Shown in pieces: positions 16,310 to 25,167 of a DNA stretch of 64,000 bases (position 1 is its first letter; every line of letters begins with the position of its first letter). The notes under the pieces are model-generated. The model did no database searches and had not been told where the DNA came from. It was given only the letters and a program-made list of their open reading frames with translations. The stretch is from positions 1 to 64,000 of the forward strand of contig NZ_JHEH01000019.1 in the NCBI RefSeq assembly GCF_000715505.1, given 5' to 3'. This DNA comes from Thioclava dalianensis (lineage in GTDB: Bacteria; Pseudomonadota; Alphaproteobacteria; Rhodobacterales; Rhodobacteraceae). The position numbers and the translations under genes are program-made.

Positions 16310-17740
16310 TCAGGCCGCCTTATGAAGCTCCGCCTCACGGCAGATGAAGGCGTCGTGAAGGGCCTTGATGACCGGTTTGAGGTCATCGCGCTCAAGCACG
16401 AATTGCACGTCCACATTGCGCGGACCCTGCGTCGCACCAAGGCTTTCGAGCCCCGCATCGGCGATGGCCTGCAGCCCGCGCGTCAGCGTCGACAACCCTT
16501 TGAGATCACGCCCGATCACGGAAGCCATTGCCAGCATCCGCGCCGAGACCTGAGCCGAGGGATACCGTTTGCAGAGGTCTTTCTCAACTTTCTGCAAAAC
16601 CTCGATCGGAGCATCAACATAATGCGTAATCGTGTTGGCATTCGACGCTTTCGAGACGATCCGCACATCGTGATGGGTCAAAACCTCGAGAATCGTGGCG
16701 TCGTAGCCCTTCACACCGACCATGTCCTGTTCGAACACTTCCAGCGCGATGATCTCCAGCCCGGTGACCATCTCGACGGCGGGTTCATCCGCCGGCTTAT
16801 CGTCAATGAGCGTGCCCGGATCGCCGGGATCGAAGGCATTTGTCACCCGCAGCGGGACGTCGGCTTGGCGCAGGGTCTTGGCGGCTTTCGGATGGATCGC
16901 CTCCATGCCCATATTCGACATCTGATCGGCCACGTCGTAATTCGTGTGGCCCAGCTTGCGCACGCGGCCCTCGCCCACCAGCTTGGGATCGGCGGAGGAC
17001 AGGTGGAATTCCTTGTGAATGATCGCCTCGCGCGCGCCGGTCAAAGCCGCCATCCGCGAGAAGGTCACTTCGGAATAGCCGCGGTCGAACTCGCGCATGA
17101 GCCCTTCGGCGCATTGCGCATAGCCCGTGACGATCGGCATCTCGGTCGCCGGATCGACGTCGTTCATCGCGTTCAAGATCCGCGAGTCGAGATCGTGATC
17201 GGTTTCGTCACGCCAGCCCGACAGGTCGACGAGGCGGGCATTTACGCCCTCGCGCTGCAACAGCAGCGTGGTGACATAGGCCGAATGCGCCTCGCCCAGC
17301 CCCGAGAGCAATTCGCGGATTTGCAGCATGTGCTGCGACAGCCGGAAATGCCCGTAAGAGCACAGGCGTTGCAGATCGATCAGGCAATTGCGCGCCCCTT
17401 CGATCCGCTCGCGCACGAACTCGCTGGCCTGCGCGATGTCGCCCGGATGCTTCAGCACCTTTTCATGGGCTTCCACCATGGCGGTGGCCACGCGGCTCAG
17501 TGCCTCGTGCCAGCCATGCTCGCTATCGGCCCGCGCGAATTGCGCATAGACGCCGGACTCGCCGGTCTTTTTATGCTCGAGCAGCAGGTTGGTGATGCCG
17601 CCAAAGGCCGACACCACGAAGACACGTCCGTAAAGATCAGCGCCTTTGCGATCCCCGACGAACAGCGTTTCAAGCAGTTCATCGACGCGGCTCATCGAGG
17701 TGCCGCCGATCTTCTCGACAGTATGCTTTTGCTGGGTCAT
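16310..17740 (-). CDS. ask: Ectoine-cluster aspartate kinase
   Basis: 476 residues. It phosphorylates aspartate at the head of the route to aspartate semialdehyde, the EctB substrate. The N-terminus VEKIGGTSMS and VSAFGGITN follow the Ask_Ect type, which is diverged from housekeeping LysC (KFGGTS) and often less feedback-sensitive. ATP/aspartate segments (GYSEVTFSRMAALTGA) and C-terminal ACT-like repeats are present. It is the last gene of ectABC-ask; the ATG at 17740 lies 8 bases after the ectC stop. A second, canonical lysC lies at 43.8-45.0 kb, so this copy is dedicated to ectoine supply. Confidence 0.93.
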   Translation of the reverse strand: MTQQKHTVEKIGGTSMSRVDELLETLFVGDRKGADLYGRVFVVSAFGGITNLLLEHKKTGESGVYAQFARADSEHGWHEALSRVATAMVEAHEKVLKHPGDIAQASEFVRERIEGARNCLIDLQRLCSYGHFRLSQHMLQIRELLSGLGEAHSAYVTTLLLQREGVNARLVDLSGWRDETDHDLDSRILNAMNDVDPATEMPIVTGYAQCAEGLMREFDRGYSEVTFSRMAALTGAREAIIHKEFHLSSADPKLVGEGRVRKLGHTNYDVADQMSNMGMEAIHPKAAKTLRQADVPLRVTNAFDPGDPGTLIDDKPADEPAVEMVTGLEIIALEVFEQDMVGVKGYDATILEVLTHHDVRIVSKASNANTITHYVDAPIEVLQKVEKDLCKRYPSAQVSARMLAMASVIGRDLKGLSTLTRGLQAIADAGLESLGATQGPRNVDVQFVLERDDLKPVIKALHDAFICREAELHKAA

Positions 17741-17748
17741 ATGGGCCC

Positions 17749-18150
17749 TCACGCTTGCTCCAGATCATCGGCAGGCGCATAGGAACCATCTTCGCGATGG
17801 ACCTCGTTGCCGGTCACGGGCGGGTTGAAACAGCACGCCATGACAAGATCCTCATCGCCCGCAACAAGGCGGTGATGGTCATGCAGGTTGAGCGCATACA
17901 TCACGCCCGGCTTGATCTCATGGCGCGTGCCATTGTCCAGCTCGGTGATGTGACCATTGCCCGAGATGCAATAGACGCTCTCGAAGTGGTGCTTGTAGTG
18001 GAAGGTGTGGTCGGAGCCCGCCTTGAGCGTCGTGATATGGAACGAAAAGCCCATATTGTCGTCGGCCAGCAGCATCCGCACACTGGTCCAATCTGCGTCG
18101 GCCACATCGCGTTCAGTGCCTTTGATTTCGTTGAGGTCGCGAACAATCAT
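17749..18150 (-). CDS. ectC: L-ectoine synthase
   Basis: 133-residue cupin. It closes N-gamma-acetyl-L-2,4-diaminobutyrate into ectoine with loss of water. Cupin motifs TFHYKHHFESVYCISGNG (about residues 49-66) and LNLHDHHRL (about 87-95) carry the iron-ligand residues known for EctC (Glu, Tyr, His). The length is normal (about 130). It lies 56 bases after ectB. Confidence 0.97.
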   Translation of the reverse strand: MIVRDLNEIKGTERDVADADWTSVRMLLADDNMGFSFHITTLKAGSDHTFHYKHHFESVYCISGNGHITELDNGTRHEIKPGVMYALNLHDHHRLVAGDEDLVMACCFNPPVTGNEVHREDGSYAPADDLEQA

Positions 18151-18206
18151 ATCTTGTCTCCGTCTCTTTTGGTGTCTGAGGGAACGTCCGGATGGCAGCG
18201 CCGCGA

Positions 18207-19496
18207 TTACGCGGCGGCCACATGCGCTCCGTCTTCGGCCAGCACTTCGGCGGTGGCCTCGTCAAGGATCGTCAGACCCTTGCGGAATGTCTCCATCGGC
18301 GTCGTCAGCGGCGCGAGAACCTTGACCACTTGATCATTGTTCCCCGATGTCTCGATCACGAGGCCTTTCTCAAAGCAGCGACCGCAGATCTTCGAGGCCA
18401 GCTCGCCGGTACCCACATCAACGCCCTGCATCAGGCCACGACCCTTGAGGAACGCGCCGGGCACTTTGTCGGCAACAGCCGCAAGACCTTCGCGCAGCAC
18501 ATCGGCCTTCACGGCCAGCTCGCGCTGGAACACGTCATCCGACCAGAATTTTTCAATCGCTACGGTCGCGGTCACGAAGGCATGGGTGTTGCCACGGAAC
18601 GTACCGTTATGCTCGGCGGGACCGAACACGTCATGCTCGGGGCGCACGAGAACCAGCGCCATCGGCAGACCGAAGCCCGAAATGGACTTGGCTTGCGTGA
18701 TGACATCGGGGGTCACGCCCATCTCTTCGAAGGAGAAGAACGTCCCGGTGCGGCCACAGCCTGCCTGAATGTCGTCAACGATGAAAAGTGCACCGTGCTT
18801 GCGGGCGACTTTCTCGACACCTTGGATGAATTCCGGGCTTGCAGCATTGAGGCCGCCCTCGCCCTGAACCGTCTCAAGCATGATTGCGGCAGGCGCGTCC
18901 ACGCCACCGGACGCATCCGAGAGCATTTGGTCGAGCAGCGCCACCGAATCGACGCCATCGGCATAGTTGTCATAGGGCAGACGTGTCACGCCATGGGTGT
19001 CCATGCCAGCGCCGCCACGGTGATAGCCGTTGCCGGTCGCAGCCAAGGCGCCCATGGTCACGCCATGAAAGCCGTTGGTGAAGGCGATGATATTGGTGCG
19101 CCCGGTCGATTTGCGCGCAATTTTCATTGCCGCCTCAACCGCATTGGCGCCGGTCGGGCCGATGAACATCAGCTTATGATCCATGCCGCGCGGGGCAAGG
19201 ATGTGCTTTTCATAGGCGTTCAGAAACGCCGCCTTGCTGTCGGTATGAAGATCGAGCGCATGGCCCATCTTGTTTTCCAGCAGGTGATTGATCAGCGCCT
19301 CTTTCATGTCCGGGTCATTATGCCCGTAGTTGAGCGACGAGCAGCCGGCGAGAAAGTCGATATAGGTGTGACCGTCAGCATCGGTCAGCTCAGAGCCCTG
19401 AGCGCTGGTGAAAACGGTATCGAAACCGCGGCAATAGGAACGGGCCTCGGATTCGCGTTTTGTAAAGATCGTCTTGTCCACAGTGGTCGTGGTCAT
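18207..19496 (-). CDS. ectB: Diaminobutyrate-2-oxoglutarate transaminase
   Basis: 429-residue class III PLP aminotransferase that makes L-2,4-diaminobutyrate from aspartate semialdehyde using glutamate. The PLP lysine is K270 in TQAKSIS; VDDIQAGCGRTG upstream is the cofactor-binding strand. FIGPTGANAVEAAMKIAR is typical of EctB. ATG 19496 has GGAGA five bases before it, better than the upstream ATG at 19511. It lies 49 bases after ectA. Confidence 0.97.
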   Translation of the reverse strand: MTTTTVDKTIFTKRESEARSYCRGFDTVFTSAQGSELTDADGHTYIDFLAGCSSLNYGHNDPDMKEALINHLLENKMGHALDLHTDSKAAFLNAYEKHILAPRGMDHKLMFIGPTGANAVEAAMKIARKSTGRTNIIAFTNGFHGVTMGALAATGNGYHRGGAGMDTHGVTRLPYDNYADGVDSVALLDQMLSDASGGVDAPAAIMLETVQGEGGLNAASPEFIQGVEKVARKHGALFIVDDIQAGCGRTGTFFSFEEMGVTPDVITQAKSISGFGLPMALVLVRPEHDVFGPAEHNGTFRGNTHAFVTATVAIEKFWSDDVFQRELAVKADVLREGLAAVADKVPGAFLKGRGLMQGVDVGTGELASKICGRCFEKGLVIETSGNNDQVVKVLAPLTTPMETFRKGLTILDEATAEVLAEDGAHVAAA

Positions 19497-19545
19497 GGGA
19501 TTCTCCGTCAAATTTGGGGGAAGGAAGGGCGCGCAAGCCAGCCTG

Positions 19546-20076
19546 TCAGGCGGCGGCGCGGGCCTCTTGCGGGAACGTGATCGTCACCATGTGCTCGGTC
19601 GCGGCATGGCCATCGAAATGGTCGTCTTCATGGAAATGCGCCTCATCGGTCAGCTCACCGCCGATCGAGCGCGCGAAAGAGCGGAACAGGCCCCAGCTGG
19701 CTTCATTGCTGCGGGTGATCGTGGTCTTGAGCTGGGTGCAGGCATCGGCTTCATCACGCTCGATCAGATGGGTGAGCATGCGCTTGCCAAGGCCGAGGCC
19801 GCGCGCATCGGGCGATACCGCGACCTGCCAGACGAAAAAGCTCTCGGGCTCGGAGGGCGCGATATAGCCCGAAATCCAGCCCAACAGCTCGCCGTCACGC
19901 TCGACCATCACGCAGGTGTCGCGAAAATGGTCGCACTGCAACAGGTTGCAATACATCGAGTTCTCATCAAGCGGCTTGCAGCGGCGGATCAGCTTCCAGA
20001 TCTCACTACCATCCTCCGAGTCCGGCTTCCGAAAAACCAGTTCAGACGCTTTTTTGATAGAGCCAAGATGCGACAC
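19546..20076 (-). CDS. ectA: L-2,4-diaminobutyrate gamma-acetyltransferase
   Basis: 176-residue GNAT acetyltransferase that uses acetyl-CoA on the gamma-amino group of diaminobutyrate. The acetyl-CoA loop is DARGLGLGKRML and ectoine-type landmarks are LVFRKPDSEDG and ENSMYCNLLQC. It starts with GTG at 20076, preceded by AAAGGACAGGA; no better ATG is in frame. First gene of ectA-ectB-ectC-ask and divergent from ectR. Confidence 0.96.
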   Translation of the reverse strand: MSHLGSIKKASELVFRKPDSEDGSEIWKLIRRCKPLDENSMYCNLLQCDHFRDTCVMVERDGELLGWISGYIAPSEPESFFVWQVAVSPDARGLGLGKRMLTHLIERDEADACTQLKTTITRSNEASWGLFRSFARSIGGELTDEAHFHEDDHFDGHAATEHMVTITFPQEARAAA

Positions 20077-20187
20077 GATTCCTGTCCTTTCATTTACTTC
20101 GGTTGACTAACTAGTAGATCAGATCAGAAATTTCAATAGGCTAACCATCATGTCGGAAAAATGTTCCTCAATCCCTTTAAAATAAGC

Positions 20188-20204
20188 AAATTAGTCACTA
20201 TTAT
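20188..20204. promoter_or_regulatory. Candidate EctR operator (TAGTCACTA pseudo-palindrome)
   Basis: The 17 bases have dyad symmetry with a perfect core TAGT-C-ACTA at 20192-20200. From memory, the EctR1 site of Methylomicrobium alcaliphilum also has TAGT and ACTA half-sites. The site overlaps TATTAT (20199-20204), a possible -10 for ectR, which would give autoregulation. A related half-site TGACTAACT is at 20104-20112 near ectA, in opposite orientation to the TGACTAATT copy on the minus strand at 20190-20198. Confidence 0.45.
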
Positions 20205-20212
20205 CCCTTAGC

Positions 20213-20809
20213 ATGACAAACCATAACCGCTTCACAGACCATAAAACACTTAGCAATACTAAGCGATTGAACGCCCCAGCGCTCTCTGCGATACTGGATC
20301 ATCTGAACGATGATGAGGTCCGCAGCCTGATGGAACGTGTCGATACCAGCTTGATCGCATTGCGCAGGATCTTGCGCGCCACCGAGATGTTCGGACGCGA
20401 CCTGGCGAAATCCGCCGGTCTGACGCCCGTGCAGTTTCGCGTGTTGCAGGTTGTGTCGGAAGACGGATGGTCGACGCCAAAGGCGATCGCGACCCGGATG
20501 AGCGTCAGCCAAGCCACGATGACCGCGCTGCTCGACAAGTTGGAGCGTAAGAATATGGTGACCCGCAAGCGCTCCGAGCGCGACCGGCGTCAGACCGATA
20601 TCGTGATCACCCCGGTGGGCCGCGCGGCAATCGACGATGCGCCCGATGCGCTTCAACAGATCTTCGTTCGCCGCTTCGAGGCGCTTGAGGATTGGGAGCA
20701 GGCGCAGTTGATCGCCTCGCTTGAGCGGGTCGCAGCGATGTTGGACGCCCATGAGATCGACGCCTCGCCGGTGCTTGATTGGGGCGATATCTCCGGCCGT
20801 CCGAGCTAA
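20213..20809 (+). CDS. ectR: MarR-family ectoine operon regulator
   Basis: 198 residues with a winged helix-turn-helix of the MarR family: LTPVQFRVLQVVSEDG, then the recognition helix MSVSQATMTALLDKLER, then the wing RKRSERDRRQTDIVIT. Position and orientation, divergent from ectABC-ask, identify it as EctR, a repressor relieved by salt stress in other bacteria. No ribosome site precedes ATG 20213, and the possible -10 is 9 bases upstream, so a leaderless transcript or a later start remains possible. Confidence 0.88.
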   Translation: MTNHNRFTDHKTLSNTKRLNAPALSAILDHLNDDEVRSLMERVDTSLIALRRILRATEMFGRDLAKSAGLTPVQFRVLQVVSEDGWSTPKAIATRMSVSQATMTALLDKLERKNMVTRKRSERDRRQTDIVITPVGRAAIDDAPDALQQIFVRRFEALEDWEQAQLIASLERVAAMLDAHEIDASPVLDWGDISGRPS

Positions 20810-20920
20810 ACGCCGGTCAGGCGCGGGCCGCGCTCACCTCCATGTGCATGCGCCCTGCCCCCCTTGCAACTCGTGCAAGCCGACTCCACTGTGCCTCAAA
20901 GCCAGATCGGAGCGCGCCCC

Positions 20921-22105
20921 ATGACGATTGCAAATCCCCCATTCAGCCAACCGGAATATCAGCGGCGCATCAAGCTTGTGCGTCAAGCGATGGTCGAACG
21001 CGGGATCGAGGTGCTGTTCGTCACCAACCCCTCCAACCAATTCTGGCTCACAGGCTATGACGGCTGGTCGTTTTACACCCATCAGGGCGTGATCTTACCG
21101 TTGGAGGGCGAGCCCTTCTGGTGGGGGCGCTTCATGGATGCCAATGGTGCCCGCCGCACCGTCTGGATGCCCGAGGACAATATCCTCTATTACAACGATA
21201 TCATGGTGCAGTCGGACGTCTCACATCCGATGGAGGACCTCGCCTCGCGCCTGCGCATCATGGGCTATGGCGCTGCACGGATCGGCGTCGAGAAAGAGAC
21301 CTATTTCTACACCGCGCGCGCCCATGAGGTGCTGGTCGAAGGACTCCCCGAGGCAGAACTTCTTGATGCCAGCGTGCTGGTGAATTGGCAGCGCCTGATC
21401 AAATCGGAAGAAGAGCTGAACTTCATGCGCCGCGCTGCGCGGATCTCCGAGCTGGTGATCGCCCGCGCCATCGACCTCATCGAGCCCGGAATGCGCAAGC
21501 ACGATCTGGTGGGGGAGCTCTATCGGACCGCCGTGCAGGGCGAAGAGGATAGCTGGGGCGATTACCCCGCCATCGTGCCGATGTTGCCCTCGGGGGCCGA
21601 TGCCTCTGCGCCGCATCTGACATGGAACGGCGAGGCGTTCAAATCCGGCGAGGCGACCTTTATCGAGCAATCGGGCTGCTATCGTCGCTACCATTCTCCG
21701 CTGTGCCGCACGGTGTTTCTTGGAAAGCCGCCCCAGCATGTGATCGACGCCTCCGAGGCACTGACCGAAGGGCTCAATGCCGGGATCGAGGTGGCGCGGG
21801 CCGGAAACCGGGCCTGCGACATCGCGCGTGCGCTCAACACCGAATTGCTTAAGGTTGGGATCGAACGGCCCAACCGGGCGGGCTATGCGGTGGGTTGCTC
21901 TTATCCGCCCGATTGGGGGGAGCATACCGTCTCGATCCGCGACACCGACGAGACCGTTCTGGAACCCGGCATGACCTTCCATTTCATGCCCGGCCTGTGG
22001 ATGGACGATTGGGGCATGGAGACGACCGAGACGATCCTGATCCGTGAGGACGGCCCGGCAGAACCGCTCAGCCATATCGAGCGCAAACTGTTCGTGAAAG
22101 CCTGA
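20921..22105 (+). CDS. doeA: Ectoine hydrolase (DoeA/EutD), M24 peptidase family
   Basis: 394 residues. It opens the ectoine ring to N-alpha- (and gamma-) acetyl-L-2,4-diaminobutyrate, the first step of ectoine catabolism. It has the creatinase N-terminal domain (about 15-165; NPSNQFWLTGYDGWSFYT) and a pita-bread C-terminal domain (about 175-390). As in DoeA, several metal ligands of true aminopeptidases are replaced, e.g. FIEQSGCYRRYHSPLCRTV in place of the Asp-rich site. It starts 111 bases after ectR on the same strand and is followed after 4 bases by an M20 deacetylase. Start ATG 20921 fits the family length. Confidence 0.88.
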   Translation: MTIANPPFSQPEYQRRIKLVRQAMVERGIEVLFVTNPSNQFWLTGYDGWSFYTHQGVILPLEGEPFWWGRFMDANGARRTVWMPEDNILYYNDIMVQSDVSHPMEDLASRLRIMGYGAARIGVEKETYFYTARAHEVLVEGLPEAELLDASVLVNWQRLIKSEEELNFMRRAARISELVIARAIDLIEPGMRKHDLVGELYRTAVQGEEDSWGDYPAIVPMLPSGADASAPHLTWNGEAFKSGEATFIEQSGCYRRYHSPLCRTVFLGKPPQHVIDASEALTEGLNAGIEVARAGNRACDIARALNTELLKVGIERPNRAGYAVGCSYPPDWGEHTVSIRDTDETVLEPGMTFHFMPGLWMDDWGMETTETILIREDGPAEPLSHIERKLFVKA

Positions 22106-22109
22106 GCCC

Positions 22110-23261
22110 ATGAAGATGCAGCCGACCCTTTCGATCCTGTCCGACCTTGTCGGCTTTCCGACCGTGTCGGCGCAGACCAACCTGCCGATCATCCACTATA
22201 TCGCCGCGCGGCTTGAGGCCGCCGGTGCCGTGGTCGAGGTGATGACCGATGAGAGCGGCCAAAAGGCCAATCTCTTTGCCACGCTCGGACCTGCGCGCGA
22301 TGGCGGGCTGGTGCTGTCGGGCCATTCCGACGTGGTGCCGGTCACCGATCAGACATGGGCGAGCGATCCGTTTCGGATGACCGAACGCGACGGCAAACTT
22401 TATGGGCGCGGCACCTGTGACATGAAGGGATTTATCGCGGCGTGCTTGGGCTCGCTCGACAGCCTCAAGGCTGCCGCCCAAACGCGCCCGATCCATTTCG
22501 CCTTCACCCATGATGAGGAAGTCGGCTGTCTTGGCGCTCAGTCGCTGGTCCGGCTGCTGGCCGAGCGCCCAATCAAACCCGCGCTCTGCCTGATCGGCGA
22601 GCCAACCTCGATGCAGGTCTATGACGGCAACAAAGGCTGCTGCGAATATACCGTGCGTTTCACCGGCCTGCCCGGCCACAGCTCAGCGCCAGAGCGCGGC
22701 GTGAATGCGGTCGAATATGCCGTGCGCTACATCAACCGCCTGTTCGAGCTGCGCGCCGCCCTGATCGCGCGCTGCCCCAAAGGCTCGCGCTTCGATCCGC
22801 CCCAGACGACACTGAACGTGGGCGCCCTGAGGGGCGGCGTGGCGCATAACGTGATCGCGCCCACCGCCGAGCTGCAATGGGAAATGCGCCCGATCAACGC
22901 CGCTGATATGCATTTCGTGAAGGGCGAGATCGAGGCGTTCGTCACAGACACGCTGCTGCCTGACATGCGCGCCATCGCACCGCAGGCCGAGATTGCGACC
23001 GAGACGGTGGGCGAAGTCGTGGGGCTTGAGCCGATGGATGAGAACGCCGCGCGCGATCTGGTCTTTGCGCTGACGGGGCAAAACCATGCCGGATGCGTCG
23101 CCTTCAACACTGAGGCCGGGCTGTTCCAGTCGATCGGTATGGATGCGGTGATCTGCGGCCCGGGCTCGATCGAGCAGGCCCATAAGGCCGACGAATTCGT
23201 CTCGCTCGATCAGTTGGAGCAATGCCTGAAAATGCTCGAACGGCTGGGCGCGCGGGGCTAG
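22110..23261 (+). CDS. M20 family deacetylase, ArgE-like; candidate N-acetyl-diaminobutyrate deacetylase
   Basis: 383 residues with a complete M20 metal site: GHSDVVPV (first His/Asp), GRGTCDMKG (bridging Asp), HDEEVG (catalytic Glu pair), IGEPT (ligand), and a C-terminal His in IEQAHKADE. The closest named family is acetylornithine deacetylase ArgE. Because it starts 4 bases after doeA, I infer it removes the acetyl group of N-alpha-acetyl-diaminobutyrate, the DoeB step, although the DoeB of Halomonas belongs to the succinylglutamate desuccinylase-like fold. A role in arginine metabolism is the alternative. It overlaps the convergent metallophosphoesterase gene by 4 bases. Confidence 0.8.
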   Translation: MKMQPTLSILSDLVGFPTVSAQTNLPIIHYIAARLEAAGAVVEVMTDESGQKANLFATLGPARDGGLVLSGHSDVVPVTDQTWASDPFRMTERDGKLYGRGTCDMKGFIAACLGSLDSLKAAAQTRPIHFAFTHDEEVGCLGAQSLVRLLAERPIKPALCLIGEPTSMQVYDGNKGCCEYTVRFTGLPGHSSAPERGVNAVEYAVRYINRLFELRAALIARCPKGSRFDPPQTTLNVGALRGGVAHNVIAPTAELQWEMRPINAADMHFVKGEIEAFVTDTLLPDMRAIAPQAEIATETVGEVVGLEPMDENAARDLVFALTGQNHAGCVAFNTEAGLFQSIGMDAVICGPGSIEQAHKADEFVSLDQLEQCLKMLERLGARG

Positions 23262-24043
23262 TGGGACTGCCAATGCCCATCGACGCGGGTGAAGTGAAGC
23301 GGGGCGCGCGGGACGAAACGGGTGCTCTCATCGGCCTCAAAACGGGTAATGCTCAGAGCGCGCGCGTCTCCTTCGATCAGATTGAACATGTTGCGCTCTC
23401 CGCGCAGACGTGAGGACAGCCCGGTGCCCGCCTGCACGAACAACACCCCCGGCACCGCCGAGAAGGGCGCCGCCGAGGCCGTGTGCAGATGCCCCGAGAG
23501 CACCAGATCCGCCCCGCATTCATTGAGCCCTTCAAGCGCCCGGTCGGCCCCGCCCATCAGCTTTTTATCGACATCGGGCCCGTGCTCCAGCGGGTGGTGC
23601 ATCACCGCGACGCAGAGCTTGTCCTGCGCATCGGAAAACCCCTCGCAAAGCCGCGCGACCGTGTGGCCCGAAACTTTTCCCCGCTGCCAGGCAAAGCGAT
23701 TGACCGTGTTCACGCCCACCGCACGCAGGTCATCCGTGTCGAAATCCGGCTCGAGATTGCGGTCGATTGCCGCCTTGTAGCGCCCGAAAGGCCGCAAAAA
23801 GCGCACGAAGATATTGTCGAGCGGCGTGTCGTGATTGCCCGGAACTGACAGCACCGGCGCATCGAGGCTTTCGACGAAACGCCGCGCCTGCGAGAACTGG
23901 CCGCGGCGCGCGCGCTGCGTGAAATCGCCAGAAATGACGATCAGATCGGCGCCCAGCGCATTGACACTTTGCACCAGCGGGCTTTCCAGCGCAGGCAAGG
24001 TGCGCCCGAAATGCAGGTCAGAGAGATGGACGATCCGAGTCAT
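23258..24043 (-). CDS. Calcineurin-like metallophosphoesterase
   Basis: 261 residues with the ordered two-metal motifs DLHFG (8-12), GDFTQ, GNHD, HH (in VAVMHHPLEHG) and GHLH. The family includes cAMP phosphodiesterase CpdA and UDP-diacylglucosamine hydrolases; this protein resembles the CpdA/Icc group in size, but the substrate is not evident. It overlaps the end of the lipid kinase gene by 4 bases, so the two form an operon. Confidence 0.88.
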   Translation of the reverse strand: MTRIVHLSDLHFGRTLPALESPLVQSVNALGADLIVISGDFTQRARRGQFSQARRFVESLDAPVLSVPGNHDTPLDNIFVRFLRPFGRYKAAIDRNLEPDFDTDDLRAVGVNTVNRFAWQRGKVSGHTVARLCEGFSDAQDKLCVAVMHHPLEHGPDVDKKLMGGADRALEGLNECGADLVLSGHLHTASAAPFSAVPGVLFVQAGTGLSSRLRGERNMFNLIEGDARALSITRFEADESTRFVPRAPLHFTRVDGHWQSH

Positions 24044-25002
24044 GCGGCGTCCTCCGCATCCTCCGGCACCGGCTGCACGATATTGAGCAGATCAGACGAC
24101 ATCTCGAAGTGAAACGGGCTGCGCTCAAAACTCTTCTCGCCATCAAAGGCCAGCAAAGCCCGTCTGCGCCCCGTCGAGATCGAGACGTCGCGGGCCCGGA
24201 TCAGCTCGTAATCGCGGCCCTCGCGGGCATCGCTCATGACCAGCCGCGCAGCCAGCCGGAACAGATCGGCACGGCTTCCGCCCTTGGCGACGAGCACCGC
24301 GAAATGGTCATCGCTGATCGCCCCGGCCCCACGCAGCCCGAACAGTTCAAGCTGATAGGCAGAGCGGGCCACGAAAACGAGCGGCGTGCGATAATTGCGG
24401 GTATCCCCATCGGCGGTGATGCGCAGGTTCATCGGGCGCTGAAACCGCAGGAAGGTCTTGATCACGGACCAATGCGCAACCACTCGGCGCCGACCCCAGC
24501 GCGCATAGATATCCTCGCGCGCCTTGAGGATCGCGGGGTAGATGCCCAGAGAGGCATTGTTGAGAAAGACCCGCTTGTTGACCTGCCCAACACGGATCGA
24601 GCTGGGCGTGCCATCCCGGATCGCCTGCGCGGCCTGCACGGGATCTTCGGAAAGCCGCAACCCGCGCGCGAAGAAGTTGAATGTGCCAAGGGGCAGCACG
24701 GCCATCGGCACGCTTTGGCCCAGCATCGACTGGGCCACCGCCATCGCCGTGCCGTCACCGCCCGCTGCCACGATCAGCTCTGCGCCATCTGCAAGTGCGC
24801 GCTCGACGGTGTGGGCGATGTCGGTCTCGGGCGTCCAGCGATACAGCTCTGCGCCCGGCCCAAACGCCTTGAGCGCTGCGCCCACGGCGTCTTCATCGCG
24901 CGAATTGCGCCCCGAGGACGGGTTGCCAATCACGGCGATAAGGCCGCTCCGCGCGACGGCGGGCGGGTCGGTCGGGGTCGGGGGCGTGGCGGTCTCGTCC
25001 AT
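24040..25002 (-). CDS. Diacylglycerol kinase family lipid kinase
   Basis: 320 residues. GNPSSGRNSR at the N-terminus and VAAGGDGTAMAVAQ carry the DAGK catalytic-domain motif GGDGT that binds the phosphate donor; LPLGTFNFFARGL is the following conserved segment. The C-terminal beta-sandwich ends FDGEK. Such proteins (YegS/BmrU group) phosphorylate diacylglycerol, ceramide or similar lipids; which one is unknown. Coupled to the phosphoesterase downstream. Confidence 0.85.
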   Translation of the reverse strand: MDETATPPTPTDPPAVARSGLIAVIGNPSSGRNSRDEDAVGAALKAFGPGAELYRWTPETDIAHTVERALADGAELIVAAGGDGTAMAVAQSMLGQSVPMAVLPLGTFNFFARGLRLSEDPVQAAQAIRDGTPSSIRVGQVNKRVFLNNASLGIYPAILKAREDIYARWGRRRVVAHWSVIKTFLRFQRPMNLRITADGDTRNYRTPLVFVARSAYQLELFGLRGAGAISDDHFAVLVAKGGSRADLFRLAARLVMSDAREGRDYELIRARDVSISTGRRRALLAFDGEKSFERSPFHFEMSSDLLNIVQPVPEDAEDAA

Positions 25003-25097
25003 CGGTCCAGATCTCTCCTGCGCCGTCGGGCGCGTTAATTGTGCTGACGTAACGCTCGCGCTGCTAAAATGGTTGCGCTGAAACGGTGAGACATTTA

Positions 25098-25113
25098 CGA
25101 CATACGTATGTCG
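25098..25113. promoter_or_regulatory. Perfect 16-bp palindrome upstream of proX, candidate operator
   Basis: CGACATACGTATGTCG is fully self-complementary and lies about 150 bases before the proX start and 95 bases before the divergent lipid kinase. It has no T-run and looks like a TetR/BetI- or GntR-type dimer site. Which protein binds and which gene it controls are open. Confidence 0.45.
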
Positions 25114-25167
25114 GATTCTGACTATTTGGCTAAGAACGCTCGAATAGACTGAACCCTATAACGCTCT

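Noticed and set aside
16298-17782. 494-aa open frame antisense to the ectoine aspartate kinase
   Set aside because: Exactly mirrors the kinase gene and has no recognisable domain or ribosome site.
22110-23261. Simple call as arginine-pathway argE
   Set aside because: It is four bases from doeA and no arginine gene is near, so a plain arginine role is the weaker reading, though not excluded.
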